This document shows positions 1 through 6,247 of a stretch of 9,137 nt of DNA, piece by piece (the stretch's first letter is position 1; each line of letters starts with the position of its first letter). Source of the stretch: CAZBQG01 sp964493945 (GTDB lineage: Bacteria > Pseudomonadota > Alphaproteobacteria > Rhodospirillales > UBA2165); contig CAZBQG010000185.1 in NCBI GenBank assembly GCA_964493945.1, positions 1 to 9,137 on the forward strand, read 5' to 3'. The notes beneath the pieces were generated by a model. It searched no databases. It was not told the origin of the DNA and worked only from the letters and a program-made list of their open reading frames with translations. The translations under genes and the position numbers were made by a program.

Positions 1-50
1 AAAAGAGCCGGGTACTGTGCGGACGAACCATCTACGGTCTACGGCCTTCT

Positions 51-251
51 TTGCGCAAAAGCCTGCCCGATATCACAAACCGGGCGGTGCTTATATCCTC
101 GGCCCGGAAATTTATTGAACGGTTCGGCGCCCAGGCCCCCCTGCAGGCGGCCAGACGGGCCGAGGAATTGCTCTTCTTTGGCGACTATCAGGGGCGTACC
201 CGCTGGCAGCTCATCCACCGCGAAATCAATAAATTGCTGGATGAGCCATAA
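51..251 (+). CDS. Small hypothetical protein, possibly 5'-truncated
   Basis: I do not recognise a named family. From the TTG at 51 the frame gives 66 residues. The core, AARRAEELLFFGDYQGRTRW, resembles a type of short alphaproteobacterial hypothetical protein with an alanine-rich helix, a charged 'RAxELL..GD..GR..W' stretch and a C-terminal amphipathic helix. No signal peptide, membrane segment or metal motif is visible. The start is uncertain: TTG at 51 has no evident ribosome binding site, and the frame stays open to the left edge of the window from position 3, so the true start may lie outside. The stop is TAA at 249-251, 69 bases before tupB on the same strand, so the two may be co-transcribed. 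The reading frame is probably real because its composition and predicted helices look protein-like, but the function is unknown. Confidence 0.55.
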   Translation: MRKSLPDITNRAVLISSARKFIERFGAQAPLQAARRAEELLFFGDYQGRTRWQLIHREINKLLDEP

Positions 252-320
252 GGCCATAAGCATTTGCATTTGGCGGCGTTTGACGCATCATAAGCGGGTG
301 GCAGGAATTTTTTTTAGGCG

Positions 321-1031
321 ATGGTTTTCATGAGCGATATCGGCGCTGCCCTGGGCCAGGCCATGTCCCTGGTTTTTTCCCTGGACGCCAAACTGGCCTC
401 CATCGTTTTATTGTCCCTTGAAGTAAGCCTGACGGCTGTTTTCCTGGCCTGCTTGATGGGTTTGCCCTTAGGCGCGGCACTGGCGCTGTTTCGCTTTCCC
501 GGACGGAAGGCCGTCATTGTTCTGGTCAATGCCATGATGGGATTGCCCCCCGTGGTGGTCGGGCTGGTGGTCTATCTGTTGCTGTCCCGGGCGGGGCCCT
601 TCGGCGTCTTTGGGCTTTTGTTTACGCCGACGGCCATGATCATCGCGCAACTGGTTTTGGTGACACCCATCGTCGCCGCGCTGACCCGCCAGATGATGGA
701 AGATTTATGGGAAGAATATGAAGAACAATTGCGCTCCCTGGGCGCGGGGCCGGGGCGCGCCTGGCTGACCTTGTTGTGGGACGGTCGCTATTCCCTGGTC
801 ACCGTCGTTCTGGCCGGGTTCGGGCGAGCCAGCGCCGAGGTCGGCGCGGTGATGATCGTCGGCGGCAATATCGACAATATGACCCGGGTGATGACCACGG
901 CCATCGCCCTTGAGGTATCGAAGGGGGACCTGGCCCTGGCCCTGGGACTGGGCACCGTGCTTTTGGTTCTGTCCACCGGCGTCAACGGGGCGGCCTATCT
1001 GCTTAGCGATGCGGCCCGTAAGCGGGCCTAG
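321..1031 (+). CDS. tupB: Tungstate-type ABC transporter permease TupB
   Basis: Inner-membrane permease of a TupABC-type oxyanion (tungstate, possibly molybdate) importer. The 236-residue product has about six hydrophobic segments, starting around residues 25-57, 65-90 and 98-121. It carries the motif MGLPPVVVGLVVYLLLSRAG at 73-92, which is highly characteristic of TupB. The cytoplasmic EAA-type loop that contacts the ATPase is at about 135-148 (EQLRSLGAGPGRAW). A conserved segment with EVGAVMIVGGNI follows near 172-183. Length is typical for the family. ATG 321 and ATG 330 are both possible starts, and neither has a strong ribosome binding site. A T8 run lies at 308-315. Upstream, TTGACG at 280-285 could be a -35 box but has only a poor -10 partner at 303-308. 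No ATPase (TupC) or binding protein (TupA) is visible in the window. Tungstate specificity is inferred from motif resemblance only. Confidence 0.88.
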   Translation: MVFMSDIGAALGQAMSLVFSLDAKLASIVLLSLEVSLTAVFLACLMGLPLGAALALFRFPGRKAVIVLVNAMMGLPPVVVGLVVYLLLSRAGPFGVFGLLFTPTAMIIAQLVLVTPIVAALTRQMMEDLWEEYEEQLRSLGAGPGRAWLTLLWDGRYSLVTVVLAGFGRASAEVGAVMIVGGNIDNMTRVMTTAIALEVSKGDLALALGLGTVLLVLSTGVNGAAYLLSDAARKRA

Positions 1032-2836
1032 AAATCCATCAAATTTTTCAGAACGCGCTCAATCACCGGCGCCCAATCGCCCGAGCCGGGCTGGCGGAAC
1101 AAGCGCATGGAGGGGTACCAGGGACTGTCATTGCGTTCCAGCATCCAACGCCAATCGGGGGCAAAGGGCAGCAAGACCCAAACCGGTTTACCCAATCCGC
1201 CGGCCAGATGGGCCACCGCCGTATCCACCGTTATGACCAGATCCAAACATTCAACGAAGGCAGCCGTGTCGGCAAAATCACTTACGAAGGATGTGAGATC
1301 CGTGATCCGGCCGGGCGAGTCCAGTTCGGCCAATTGGGCAGCGGCAGGACCCACCTGAAGGCTGTAGAAATCCGCCTGGGCCCCCTCCAGAAGCGGCGCC
1401 AGAAGCGATAGCGGCATGGACCGGTTGCGGTCATTGCGGTGAACCGGACTGCCGGCCCAGACCAACCCGACCCTGGGCCGGGAGCCGGGATTCCCCAACC
1501 GCTCCCGCCAGGCTTTGAGATCATCCTCTTCGGCCCGGAGATAGGGGCTGGGTCCCGGAACGCTTTCAAGACCGGTTTCCATCAGATGCAACAGACTGAA
1601 GACCGGCGCATGGAGATCGAAGGGTGGCAACTCGTCTCCCTTGCGGACCAGTTGATCGATCCCTTCCAACCCCTGCAAAAGCCTGAACAGTTCCGGCTGG
1701 CATTCGACCACCACCCGGCCCCCCAAGCGACTGGCGGGCGCCCCGTAGCGGGCAAACTGAATGACGTCGCCCAATCCCTGTTCGGCGTGCAATAACAAGG
1801 TCTTACCGACGAATCCGGCACCGTCCCAGAGGGGCTGCCCGAAGCCCCTTGGTTTAAACTCCCGGGTCTTCCAGCGCCATTCATAGACCCTGGCGCCATC
1901 GGCCAGATCGCCGCTCATCAACATGCACAGGCCCAGATTCTTTTGCGCCGTCGCGTGATCCAGCGGTCCCAAAAAAGAGCCCGGCTCCGCGCCCATTTCC
2001 ACCGCCCGGAGCAAAACCTCCAGCGCGCTGCCCACATCATTTTGATCGATCAGGGCGATGCCCAAATTTACATGCGCCGGCCCGTGACCGGGATTGAGTT
2101 CCACCGCCTTGCGGTAGGCCCGGACGGCGTCCCCCGCCCGCCCGCTTTCGCGCAAGGCAACCCCCAGCCCCACATGAGAAGACGCATCGCCGGGGGCCAG
2201 TTCCACGGCCCGCCTGTGGGAAGCAACGGCTTCTTCCAGACGGTCTGAATTTTTCAAGGCCATACCCAGATTGGCATGGGCCAAAACGAAATTACCGTTA
2301 AGCCTGATGGCCGTCTCATAAACCGGCACGGCATCGCCGGGCCGGTTCAACCCCAACAAGACATTGCCCAGATTGACCTGCACATCGGCGGCGCCGGGCG
2401 CCAGACGCGCGGCCTCGCGGGCCGCCGGAAGGGCTTCGTCGAACCGTTCCAGCCCGCCCAGCAGATTGGCCAGATTGTTATAAGCCCCAGCATAATCGGG
2501 CTTATAGCGGATGGCCGCCCGGTAGGCGGCAAGCGCCGGTTCCACCTGACCTCTCGCCACCAGGGCATTGGCCATATTGAAATGCGCCGAAGCCAGACAC
2601 GGATCAATTTCAAGGGCGCGGCTGAAGGCGGCCAGAGCGCCTTGGTCATCGCCGCTCCGGCGCAGTGACGCGCCCAGATTGGAAAACCCCTCGGCATAAT
2701 CGGGCCAGATTTCGACGGCAGCGCGGAAGGCCTGAATGGCCTCTTCGATCTTTCCTTCGCCGAACAGCCGGGTTGCCAGCGCGGTCTGGCTGGCGGCGCG
2801 CTGTTCGGGAGTCTCTTCTTCGGGTCCTCCGGTCAC
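1028..2836 (-). CDS. TPR-repeat protein with C-terminal GT9-like glycosyltransferase domain
   Basis: A 602-residue two-part protein. Residues about 15-325 hold eight to nine tetratricopeptide repeats of 34 residues, recognisable by repeated 'AxxxxNLGxAL' and 'AxxxYxxAxxLxP' patterns (for example NLG at 53, 155, 189, 257 and 300). Residues about 345-595 resemble the glycosyltransferase family 9 / TPR-linked transferase fold: EQGLGDVIQF at 352-361 is a nucleotide-sugar-type glycine loop, and TVDTAVAHLAGGLGKPVWVL at 536-555 is the C-terminal donor-site signature. There is no signal peptide or membrane helix, so it is probably cytosolic. The acceptor could be a protein or a surface glycan and cannot be read from the sequence. 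The start is GTG at 2836, 15 bases after the lactonase stop. A GGAGG lies just inside the frame rather than before it, so the start is not firm. The stop interlocks with that of tupB. It is probably the last gene of the tautomerase/lactonase transcript, although its function looks unrelated. Confidence 0.85.
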   Translation of the reverse strand: MTGGPEEETPEQRAASQTALATRLFGEGKIEEAIQAFRAAVEIWPDYAEGFSNLGASLRRSGDDQGALAAFSRALEIDPCLASAHFNMANALVARGQVEPALAAYRAAIRYKPDYAGAYNNLANLLGGLERFDEALPAAREAARLAPGAADVQVNLGNVLLGLNRPGDAVPVYETAIRLNGNFVLAHANLGMALKNSDRLEEAVASHRRAVELAPGDASSHVGLGVALRESGRAGDAVRAYRKAVELNPGHGPAHVNLGIALIDQNDVGSALEVLLRAVEMGAEPGSFLGPLDHATAQKNLGLCMLMSGDLADGARVYEWRWKTREFKPRGFGQPLWDGAGFVGKTLLLHAEQGLGDVIQFARYGAPASRLGGRVVVECQPELFRLLQGLEGIDQLVRKGDELPPFDLHAPVFSLLHLMETGLESVPGPSPYLRAEEDDLKAWRERLGNPGSRPRVGLVWAGSPVHRNDRNRSMPLSLLAPLLEGAQADFYSLQVGPAAAQLAELDSPGRITDLTSFVSDFADTAAFVECLDLVITVDTAVAHLAGGLGKPVWVLLPFAPDWRWMLERNDSPWYPSMRLFRQPGSGDWAPVIERVLKNLMDF

Positions 2837-2851
2837 GGTGGGGACCGGCGC

Positions 2852-3724
2852 TCAGTCGGTGAAACCGTAAAGCCGCTTGGGATTGTCCACCAGCAGCTTT
2901 TGGCGCTGGGCCTCATCCGGCGCATATTGGGCCACCAGATCCACCAGATGCCCGTCATCGGGCGCCCCGTCCGGCCCCATATTGGGATGCGGCCAGTCGG
3001 TCCCCCACAACATGCGGTCGGGCGCCGTTTCGATCAACGCGCGGGCGATGGGCACGGCATCGGAAAAGGGGTGGCCGGTGGCGCTGCACCTCTCGGGCCC
3101 GCTTATCTTGACCCACACATTGTCGTTGGTGAGAAATTGGCGCAAGACGCGGAGCGGTTCCTGATCCAGCCCATCCGCCGCCGGCACCCTTCCCATATGA
3201 TCGATCACCAGATGCAGCGAGAGGCTGGCGAACAGATCGGCATAATCGACAATGTCCTGGGCATCCAGATGCAAAATCAGATGCCAGCCGAGGGGCTCGA
3301 TGCGGCCCACCAGGCTTTTGAAGGCGTCAAGATCGGGGGCGCCGCCCAGATGGCGCACGAAATTGAACCGGATGCCCCGGATGCCGCCTTTGTTCAAAAA
3401 GTCCAGCTCATCATCATCCACATCCAGGCCGACCATGGCGATACCCAGATAGCGCCCCGGCCGTTTGGCGATGGCGTCCAGGGCCGCCCGGTTGTCCTTG
3501 TCATGGCAACTGGCCTGGACGATGACGGCGCGCTCAATGCCCATCTTGTCATGCAAGGCGTTGAGGCCATCGGCGGGCGCGTCGGGCGGGGTGTAGGAGC
3601 GCCCCTCGGCATAAGGAAAAACATGCCCCGGCCCGAACACATGACAATGGGTGTCGCAGGTACCGGGGGGAAGGGTGATGCTGGGCGTCTTGGGATTGGG
3701 GTGGGGGCCGTCATTACGAGCCAT
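2852..3724 (-). CDS. ligI: LigI-like 2-pyrone-4,6-dicarboxylate lactonase (amidohydrolase family 2)
   Basis: Predicted cytosolic hydrolase that opens 2-pyrone-4,6-dicarboxylate to 4-oxalomesaconate in protocatechuate/gallate 4,5-cleavage. The 290-residue TIM-barrel protein begins its core with CDTHCHVFGP (H26, H28) and has RGIRFNFVRH at 116-125 (R119, R124), IDHMGR at 174-179 (H176), SGPERC with R212, and GTDWPHPN with D243. Allowing a shift of about 4-6 positions, these fit the residues known in Sphingomonas LigI: two N-terminal histidines, substrate-binding arginines, a mid-barrel histidine and the catalytic aspartate. The start is ATG 3724 with GAGG nine bases upstream. It follows the PrpF-family isomerase by 32 bases, and that isomerase would act on this enzyme's product, which supports the assignment. 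Alternatives in the same family are 4-sulfomuconolactone hydrolase or another lactonase for a related dicarboxylate. Confidence 0.75.
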   Translation of the reverse strand: MARNDGPHPNPKTPSITLPPGTCDTHCHVFGPGHVFPYAEGRSYTPPDAPADGLNALHDKMGIERAVIVQASCHDKDNRAALDAIAKRPGRYLGIAMVGLDVDDDELDFLNKGGIRGIRFNFVRHLGGAPDLDAFKSLVGRIEPLGWHLILHLDAQDIVDYADLFASLSLHLVIDHMGRVPAADGLDQEPLRVLRQFLTNDNVWVKISGPERCSATGHPFSDAVPIARALIETAPDRMLWGTDWPHPNMGPDGAPDDGHLVDLVAQYAPDEAQRQKLLVDNPKRLYGFTD

Positions 3725-3756
3725 GATTTATCGCCTCATTTTGGATGATTGGAAAT

Positions 3757-4848
3757 TTATGCACCGCCATCCCAGGCGGCCTGGGGAACGAACACATTGC
3801 CTTCAAACAGGCGCCTGGCCGTGCGCAACAGGGCGGCGCGCTCCACCACCGGCTCATTGGCCGGGCCGCTCAGTTCCAGTTCGACGGAAAATTCGCCGGT
3901 CGGATGCTCCACCGATATCAGCTTACGCGCCCCATCCGGCAGGCTGGCCGCCCTGGCGCCCGGAGAATCCGGCAATGTCAGCGCGGTGGCCACGGAGACG
4001 GCGGCGAACACGCCGATGGCCGCATGGCAATCATGGGGGATGAAGGATCGGGTACAGACCGAACCGCCGGCCTGGGGAGGTGCCACCAGGGTCATCTTGG
4101 GGACGGTCATTTCACCCACATCGCCAAGCCCCATCATATGCCCGGCCTTGAGACGGATGGCTTCGACGCGGGTCTTTAATTCTCCGTCCGCGTTCAACTG
4201 ATCGCGGCTTTCATATCCCGTGCGCTCAAGGGCGGATGCTTCCATGATCACCGCCGGCATGCCGTTATCGATACAGGTGACTTGGATACCATCTATCTCA
4301 TCGACCGGCTGTCCGGTGGGCAACAGGGTGCCGCAGATGGAGCCGGCCACATCCAGAAAACCGATCATCACCGGCGCCGCCGTTCCCGGCACGCCATCGA
4401 TGCGGGCGTCGCCCTCGTAGGCGACATCACCACCCGGCGTGGGAAAGGTGACATCGGCGATATTGCCCGAATTAACCATATGTACCCTGAGGGTGGTCTC
4501 GCCCCCGCCCGGCTTGGCCAGACCCTGTTCGATGGCGAACTGACCGACGCCGGCCAGCATGTTGCCACAGTTCTGGGTGATCGAAGTACGGGGCTCATCG
4601 ACCACCACCTGGACGAACAGGTAATCCAGATCCACGCCTTCTTTCGCAGAGGGGCCGACCACCGCCACCTTGGAGGTCAGGGGATTGGCCCCGCCCATGC
4701 CGTCGATCTGGCGGCTATCGGGCGAGCCCATGACGGAAAGCAGAAATTGATCGCGCTGGGCCTCGGACGGCGGCAAATCGCTGCTCAGAAAAAAGGCCCC
4801 CTTGGACGTGCCGCCGCGCATCATGACGCAGGGGATGGCTTTTTGCAT
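3757..4848 (-). CDS. galD: PrpF-family isomerase, probable 4-oxalomesaconate tautomerase (GalD/LigU-like)
   Basis: A 363-residue protein of the PrpF/diaminopimelate-epimerase-like fold. PrpF members move a double bond in tricarboxylates: GalD/LigU isomerise 4-oxalomesaconate, and PrpF isomerises aconitates. The N-terminus has MMRGGTSKGAFF (residues 9-20). The signature GGANPLTSKVAVV places K60, and ITQNCGNMLAGVGQFA places C94. The K-C spacing of 34 equals that of the LigU catalytic pair Lys66/Cys100. I chose ATG 4848 because the family begins just before RGGTSKG and because a near-perfect ribosome binding site precedes it. Extending to 4932 adds 28 residues with no family counterpart. The gene heads an operon with the LigI-like lactonase, which favours the oxalomesaconate role over methylaconitate (PrpF), and no prpC/acnD-type genes are present. 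The hydratase that would follow (LigJ) is not in the window. Confidence 0.82.
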   Translation of the reverse strand: MQKAIPCVMMRGGTSKGAFFLSSDLPPSEAQRDQFLLSVMGSPDSRQIDGMGGANPLTSKVAVVGPSAKEGVDLDYLFVQVVVDEPRTSITQNCGNMLAGVGQFAIEQGLAKPGGGETTLRVHMVNSGNIADVTFPTPGGDVAYEGDARIDGVPGTAAPVMIGFLDVAGSICGTLLPTGQPVDEIDGIQVTCIDNGMPAVIMEASALERTGYESRDQLNADGELKTRVEAIRLKAGHMMGLGDVGEMTVPKMTLVAPPQAGGSVCTRSFIPHDCHAAIGVFAAVSVATALTLPDSPGARAASLPDGARKLISVEHPTGEFSVELELSGPANEPVVERAALLRTARRLFEGNVFVPQAAWDGGA

Positions 4849-4855
4849 ATGTCGG

Positions 4856-4862
4856 TCCTCCC
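4856..4862 (-). promoter_or_regulatory. Strong ribosome binding site deciding the tautomerase start
   Basis: On the minus strand the sequence reads GGGAGGA, then seven bases, then ATG at 4848. This is a near-ideal Shine-Dalgarno site and decides the start of the PrpF-family gene against the longer upstream extension to 4932. Confidence 0.85.
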
Positions 4863-4877
4863 AGTTCGAAGGGGAAA

Positions 4878-4906
4878 AGTTTAACCGATTAATGCCCAAA
4901 AATAAA
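4878..4906 (-). promoter_or_regulatory. Candidate promoter of the tautomerase/lactonase operon
   Basis: In an AT-rich patch just upstream of the ribosome binding site, the minus strand has TAAACT (4883-4878) as a -10 box (4 of 6 consensus bases). A weak TTTATT (4906-4901) lies 17 bases upstream as a -35 box (3 of 6). Transcription would start near 4871, giving a leader of about 22 bases that contains the ribosome binding site. The weak -35 box overlaps an inverted repeat, as expected of a regulated promoter. This is consensus matching by eye only. Confidence 0.3.
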
Positions 4907-4919
4907 AAGCGCGTTTTAT
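4902..4919. repeat. Inverted repeat ATAAAA-N6-TTTTAT, possible operator
   Basis: ATAAAA (4902-4907) and TTTTAT (4914-4919) form a perfect 6-base inverted repeat around AGCGCG. It overlaps the candidate -35 box of the tautomerase operon, so it could be a repressor or activator site. It could also be a chance result of local AT richness. Confidence 0.35.
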
Positions 4920-4927
4920 CCCCGGGT

Positions 4928-4943
4928 TCCACAGGGCTGTGGA
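4928..4943. repeat. Perfect 7-base inverted repeat TCCACAG-GG-CTGTGGA, possible operator
   Basis: TCCACAG (4928-4934) and CTGTGGA (4937-4943) are exact reverse complements separated by two bases. The site lies about 80 bases upstream of the tautomerase start codon and just upstream of its candidate promoter. A compact dyad of this size is typical of a dimeric regulator site; the regulator is not in the window. In RNA it could instead form a 6-bp hairpin with a GGGC loop, as part of the structured transcript proposed for this gap. Confidence 0.45.
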
Positions 4944-5086
4944 TCGAATCTGGCTAGCCGGGCGGAAAATCAATTGGTAGGGTTCACCCGGATCCGACAG
5001 AGAAGGTGGCCCGCAAGGAAAGCTGGACCGACAGGGTTCAATCAGAGTTCCCAGGGACCCTTCGGGGTATGAAGGACCACTGATTG

Positions 5087-5120
5087 GAAGCGGCCCACCG
5101 GGCAACCGGGGGGCCGTTTC
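5087..5120 (+). terminator. Long GC-rich hairpin, terminator-like on the plus strand
   Basis: GAAGCGGCCCACCGG (5087-5101), the loop GCAA (5102-5105) and CCGGGGGGCCGTTTC (5106-5120) form a 15-bp stem with one A-G mismatch and one G-T pair. On the plus strand it is followed by TGTTTGTG, a modest T-rich tract, consistent with an intrinsic terminator of a plus-strand transcript. On the minus strand it lies 18 bases past the flavin monooxygenase stop and could end that operon, but no T run follows it there. It may act weakly in both directions. Confidence 0.5.
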
Positions 5121-5138
5121 TGTTTGTGCACTCCACCC

Positions 5139-6227
5139 TCAGAACGGCTCGAAACCGCGCAATTCAGGCATCACTTTTTTGCCGAACAGGCGGATGGAGT
5201 TCATCACGTCTTTTTCCGGCAGATCGTGGAAATTGAACTCGCCCAAAAATGTGTTGAACATGCCCGAACTGGCCGCCTCTTTCAGCTTGGCGGTGACCGT
5301 GGCGGGCGATCCGATGAACATCAGATCATTGGCCATGATGAAATCCGCATCGAACAGATTGCCCATGATCTTGGCCGCGCCATGTTCGCCCCGCTCGGTG
5401 AAACGGTCGGCCAGCCCCTGCACCCTGTCCTCAAAGCTTTCGCCGGGCTGGGGGGCGGCCAGAAACCCCTGATAAGCGCGGCTCGCCCCATAGAGCGCCT
5501 TGTCGATGGCGATCTCGTCCGTCTCATCTACATAGACCACCGAGGAATAGCCGATTTTTGGCGTCCGGTCCCAACCGGCCTTCTTCCAGTCTTCCAGGAA
5601 TTTGACGTAACGGGGCGCCGCCTCTGCCCGCGGCACGCTCAGGAAATAGCCCGTATTGAGCCCTTCGCGGGCGCAGAATTCCAGGGTTTCGGGGTCCCTT
5701 GAATACATCCACAGGGGCGGGTGGGGGCGCTGTGCGGGCTGCACGGAAATCTGGGCACTTTCCGTCTGGTGATGATCGCCCATGAAGGAAAAGGGCTGGG
5801 CATCGCCATAGGCGGCCCGCAGATAATCCACATACTCCAGGGTAGGCGTGCGGCGCTCGTCATATTCCATGCCGAAGGGTTCAAAATAAGTCGGGCTGAT
5901 GCCCGGCACCAGCCCCACCTCGAAGCGCCCGCCCAGCATCTGATCGGTGATGGCGATTTCTTCCGCCAGACGCAGGGAGTTATAGAGCGGCACGATAAAG
6001 CCCATGGCCCCGATGCGCAGATTACGCGTCCGGGCCCCGGCCCCGACGGCGTAAAGATTGGGCGACGACATCCAGCTTTCGTCCGGGCGGAAATGATGCT
6101 CGACGCAAAAGCCGTAATCGAAGCCCAACTCATCGGCCAATTGCAGCTCCCGCCAGAGCATCTCGTAACGCTCATGGGGGCTGAGCCCGGTCTTTCCCCA
6201 GATATGCGCGAAATGTGCAAATTTCAT
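5139..6227 (-). CDS. Luciferase-like (LLM class) flavin-dependent monooxygenase
   Basis: A 362-residue TIM-barrel protein of the bacterial luciferase-like family, which uses reduced FMN (or F420) to oxygenate small molecules. The N-terminal strand MKFAHFAHIWGKTG is followed by the helix LQLADELGFDYGFCVEHHF with the family's EHHF at 43-46. Next come LRIGAMGFIVPLYNSLRLAEEIAITDQMLGGRFEVGL, the classic 'P...P.R.AE..A..D..S.GR...G' segment, and HPPLWMYSRDPET. Length is usual for the family. I chose ATG 6227 because the protein family starts at this MKF and a G-rich ribosome binding site lies directly upstream; extending to 6302 adds 25 residues unlike the family. It begins 20 bases after the DUF971 gene, so it is probably the last gene of the housekeeping operon. 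Its substrate cannot be read from sequence. The adjacent lactonase and tautomerase genes suggest, but do not show, a role in aromatic or heterocyclic catabolism. Confidence 0.85.
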   Translation of the reverse strand: MKFAHFAHIWGKTGLSPHERYEMLWRELQLADELGFDYGFCVEHHFRPDESWMSSPNLYAVGAGARTRNLRIGAMGFIVPLYNSLRLAEEIAITDQMLGGRFEVGLVPGISPTYFEPFGMEYDERRTPTLEYVDYLRAAYGDAQPFSFMGDHHQTESAQISVQPAQRPHPPLWMYSRDPETLEFCAREGLNTGYFLSVPRAEAAPRYVKFLEDWKKAGWDRTPKIGYSSVVYVDETDEIAIDKALYGASRAYQGFLAAPQPGESFEDRVQGLADRFTERGEHGAAKIMGNLFDADFIMANDLMFIGSPATVTAKLKEAASSGMFNTFLGEFNFHDLPEKDVMNSIRLFGKKVMPELRGFEPF

Positions 6228-6230
6228 GTT

Positions 6231-6239
6231 CCCCCCCCC
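6231..6239 (-). promoter_or_regulatory. G9 homopolymer forming the monooxygenase ribosome binding site
   Basis: The coding strand reads nine consecutive G residues, then AAC, then the ATG at 6227. The run is the only Shine-Dalgarno-like element before the flavin monooxygenase start. Its pairing with 16S rRNA can slide, and its length is prone to slippage during replication. Confidence 0.6.
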
Positions 6240-6247
6240 GGAAATGT

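Larger units (their letters stand above)
4915..5128 (+). ncRNA. Candidate structured small RNA in the 290-bp gap
   Basis: The gap 4849-5138 holds no convincing gene but several RNA-like hairpins. On the plus strand, CAATCAG (5039-5045) pairs with CTGATTG (5080-5086). Inside it, ACCC-TTCG-GGGT (5057-5068) is a hairpin closed by a UUCG tetraloop. CCGGG (4958-4962) can pair with CCCGG (4987-4991), and TCCACA with TGTGGA (4928-4943). The region ends in a 15-bp hairpin with a GCAA loop followed by a T-rich stretch. UUCG and GNRA loops read correctly only on the plus strand, which argues for a plus-strand RNA. A weak promoter, TTAACC (4881-4886) and TAAAAA (4903-4908) with a 16-base spacer, would start near 4915. 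I could not match it to tmRNA, RNase P, SRP, 5S or a riboswitch I know. The start and existence are inferred; an elaborate untranslated leader or pure regulatory DNA is the alternative. Confidence 0.3.

Noticed and set aside
2276..2668. Direct repeats in the glycosyltransferase gene as a DNA repeat element
   Set aside because: The periodicity is about 102 bases and reflects the 34-residue TPR units of the encoded protein.
2900..3748. Long plus-strand open frame of 282 codons opposite the lactonase
   Set aside because: It mirrors a well-supported minus-strand enzyme with conserved motifs. The translation is low-complexity and resembles no family; GC-rich coding DNA often leaves such antisense frames open.
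4849..4932. 28-codon N-terminal extension of the tautomerase
   Set aside because: The PrpF family begins just before RGGTSKG, and a near-ideal ribosome binding site precedes ATG 4848.
4881..5105. Minus-strand frame of 74 codons in the 290-bp gap
   Set aside because: It runs through the inverted repeats, is proline- and serine-rich with no family resemblance, and has no ribosome binding site. The hairpins explain the sequence better.
5087..5120. Hairpin as the intrinsic terminator of the flavin monooxygenase operon only
   Set aside because: The stem is strong, but on the minus strand no T run follows it. The T-rich side is on the plus strand, so I annotated it as plus-strand terminator-like, with possible weak action in both directions.
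4860..5138. Known structured RNA such as tmRNA, RNase P RNA, SRP RNA, 5S rRNA or a glycine, cobalamin or SAM riboswitch
   Set aside because: I compared the conserved core sequences that I remember and none is present.
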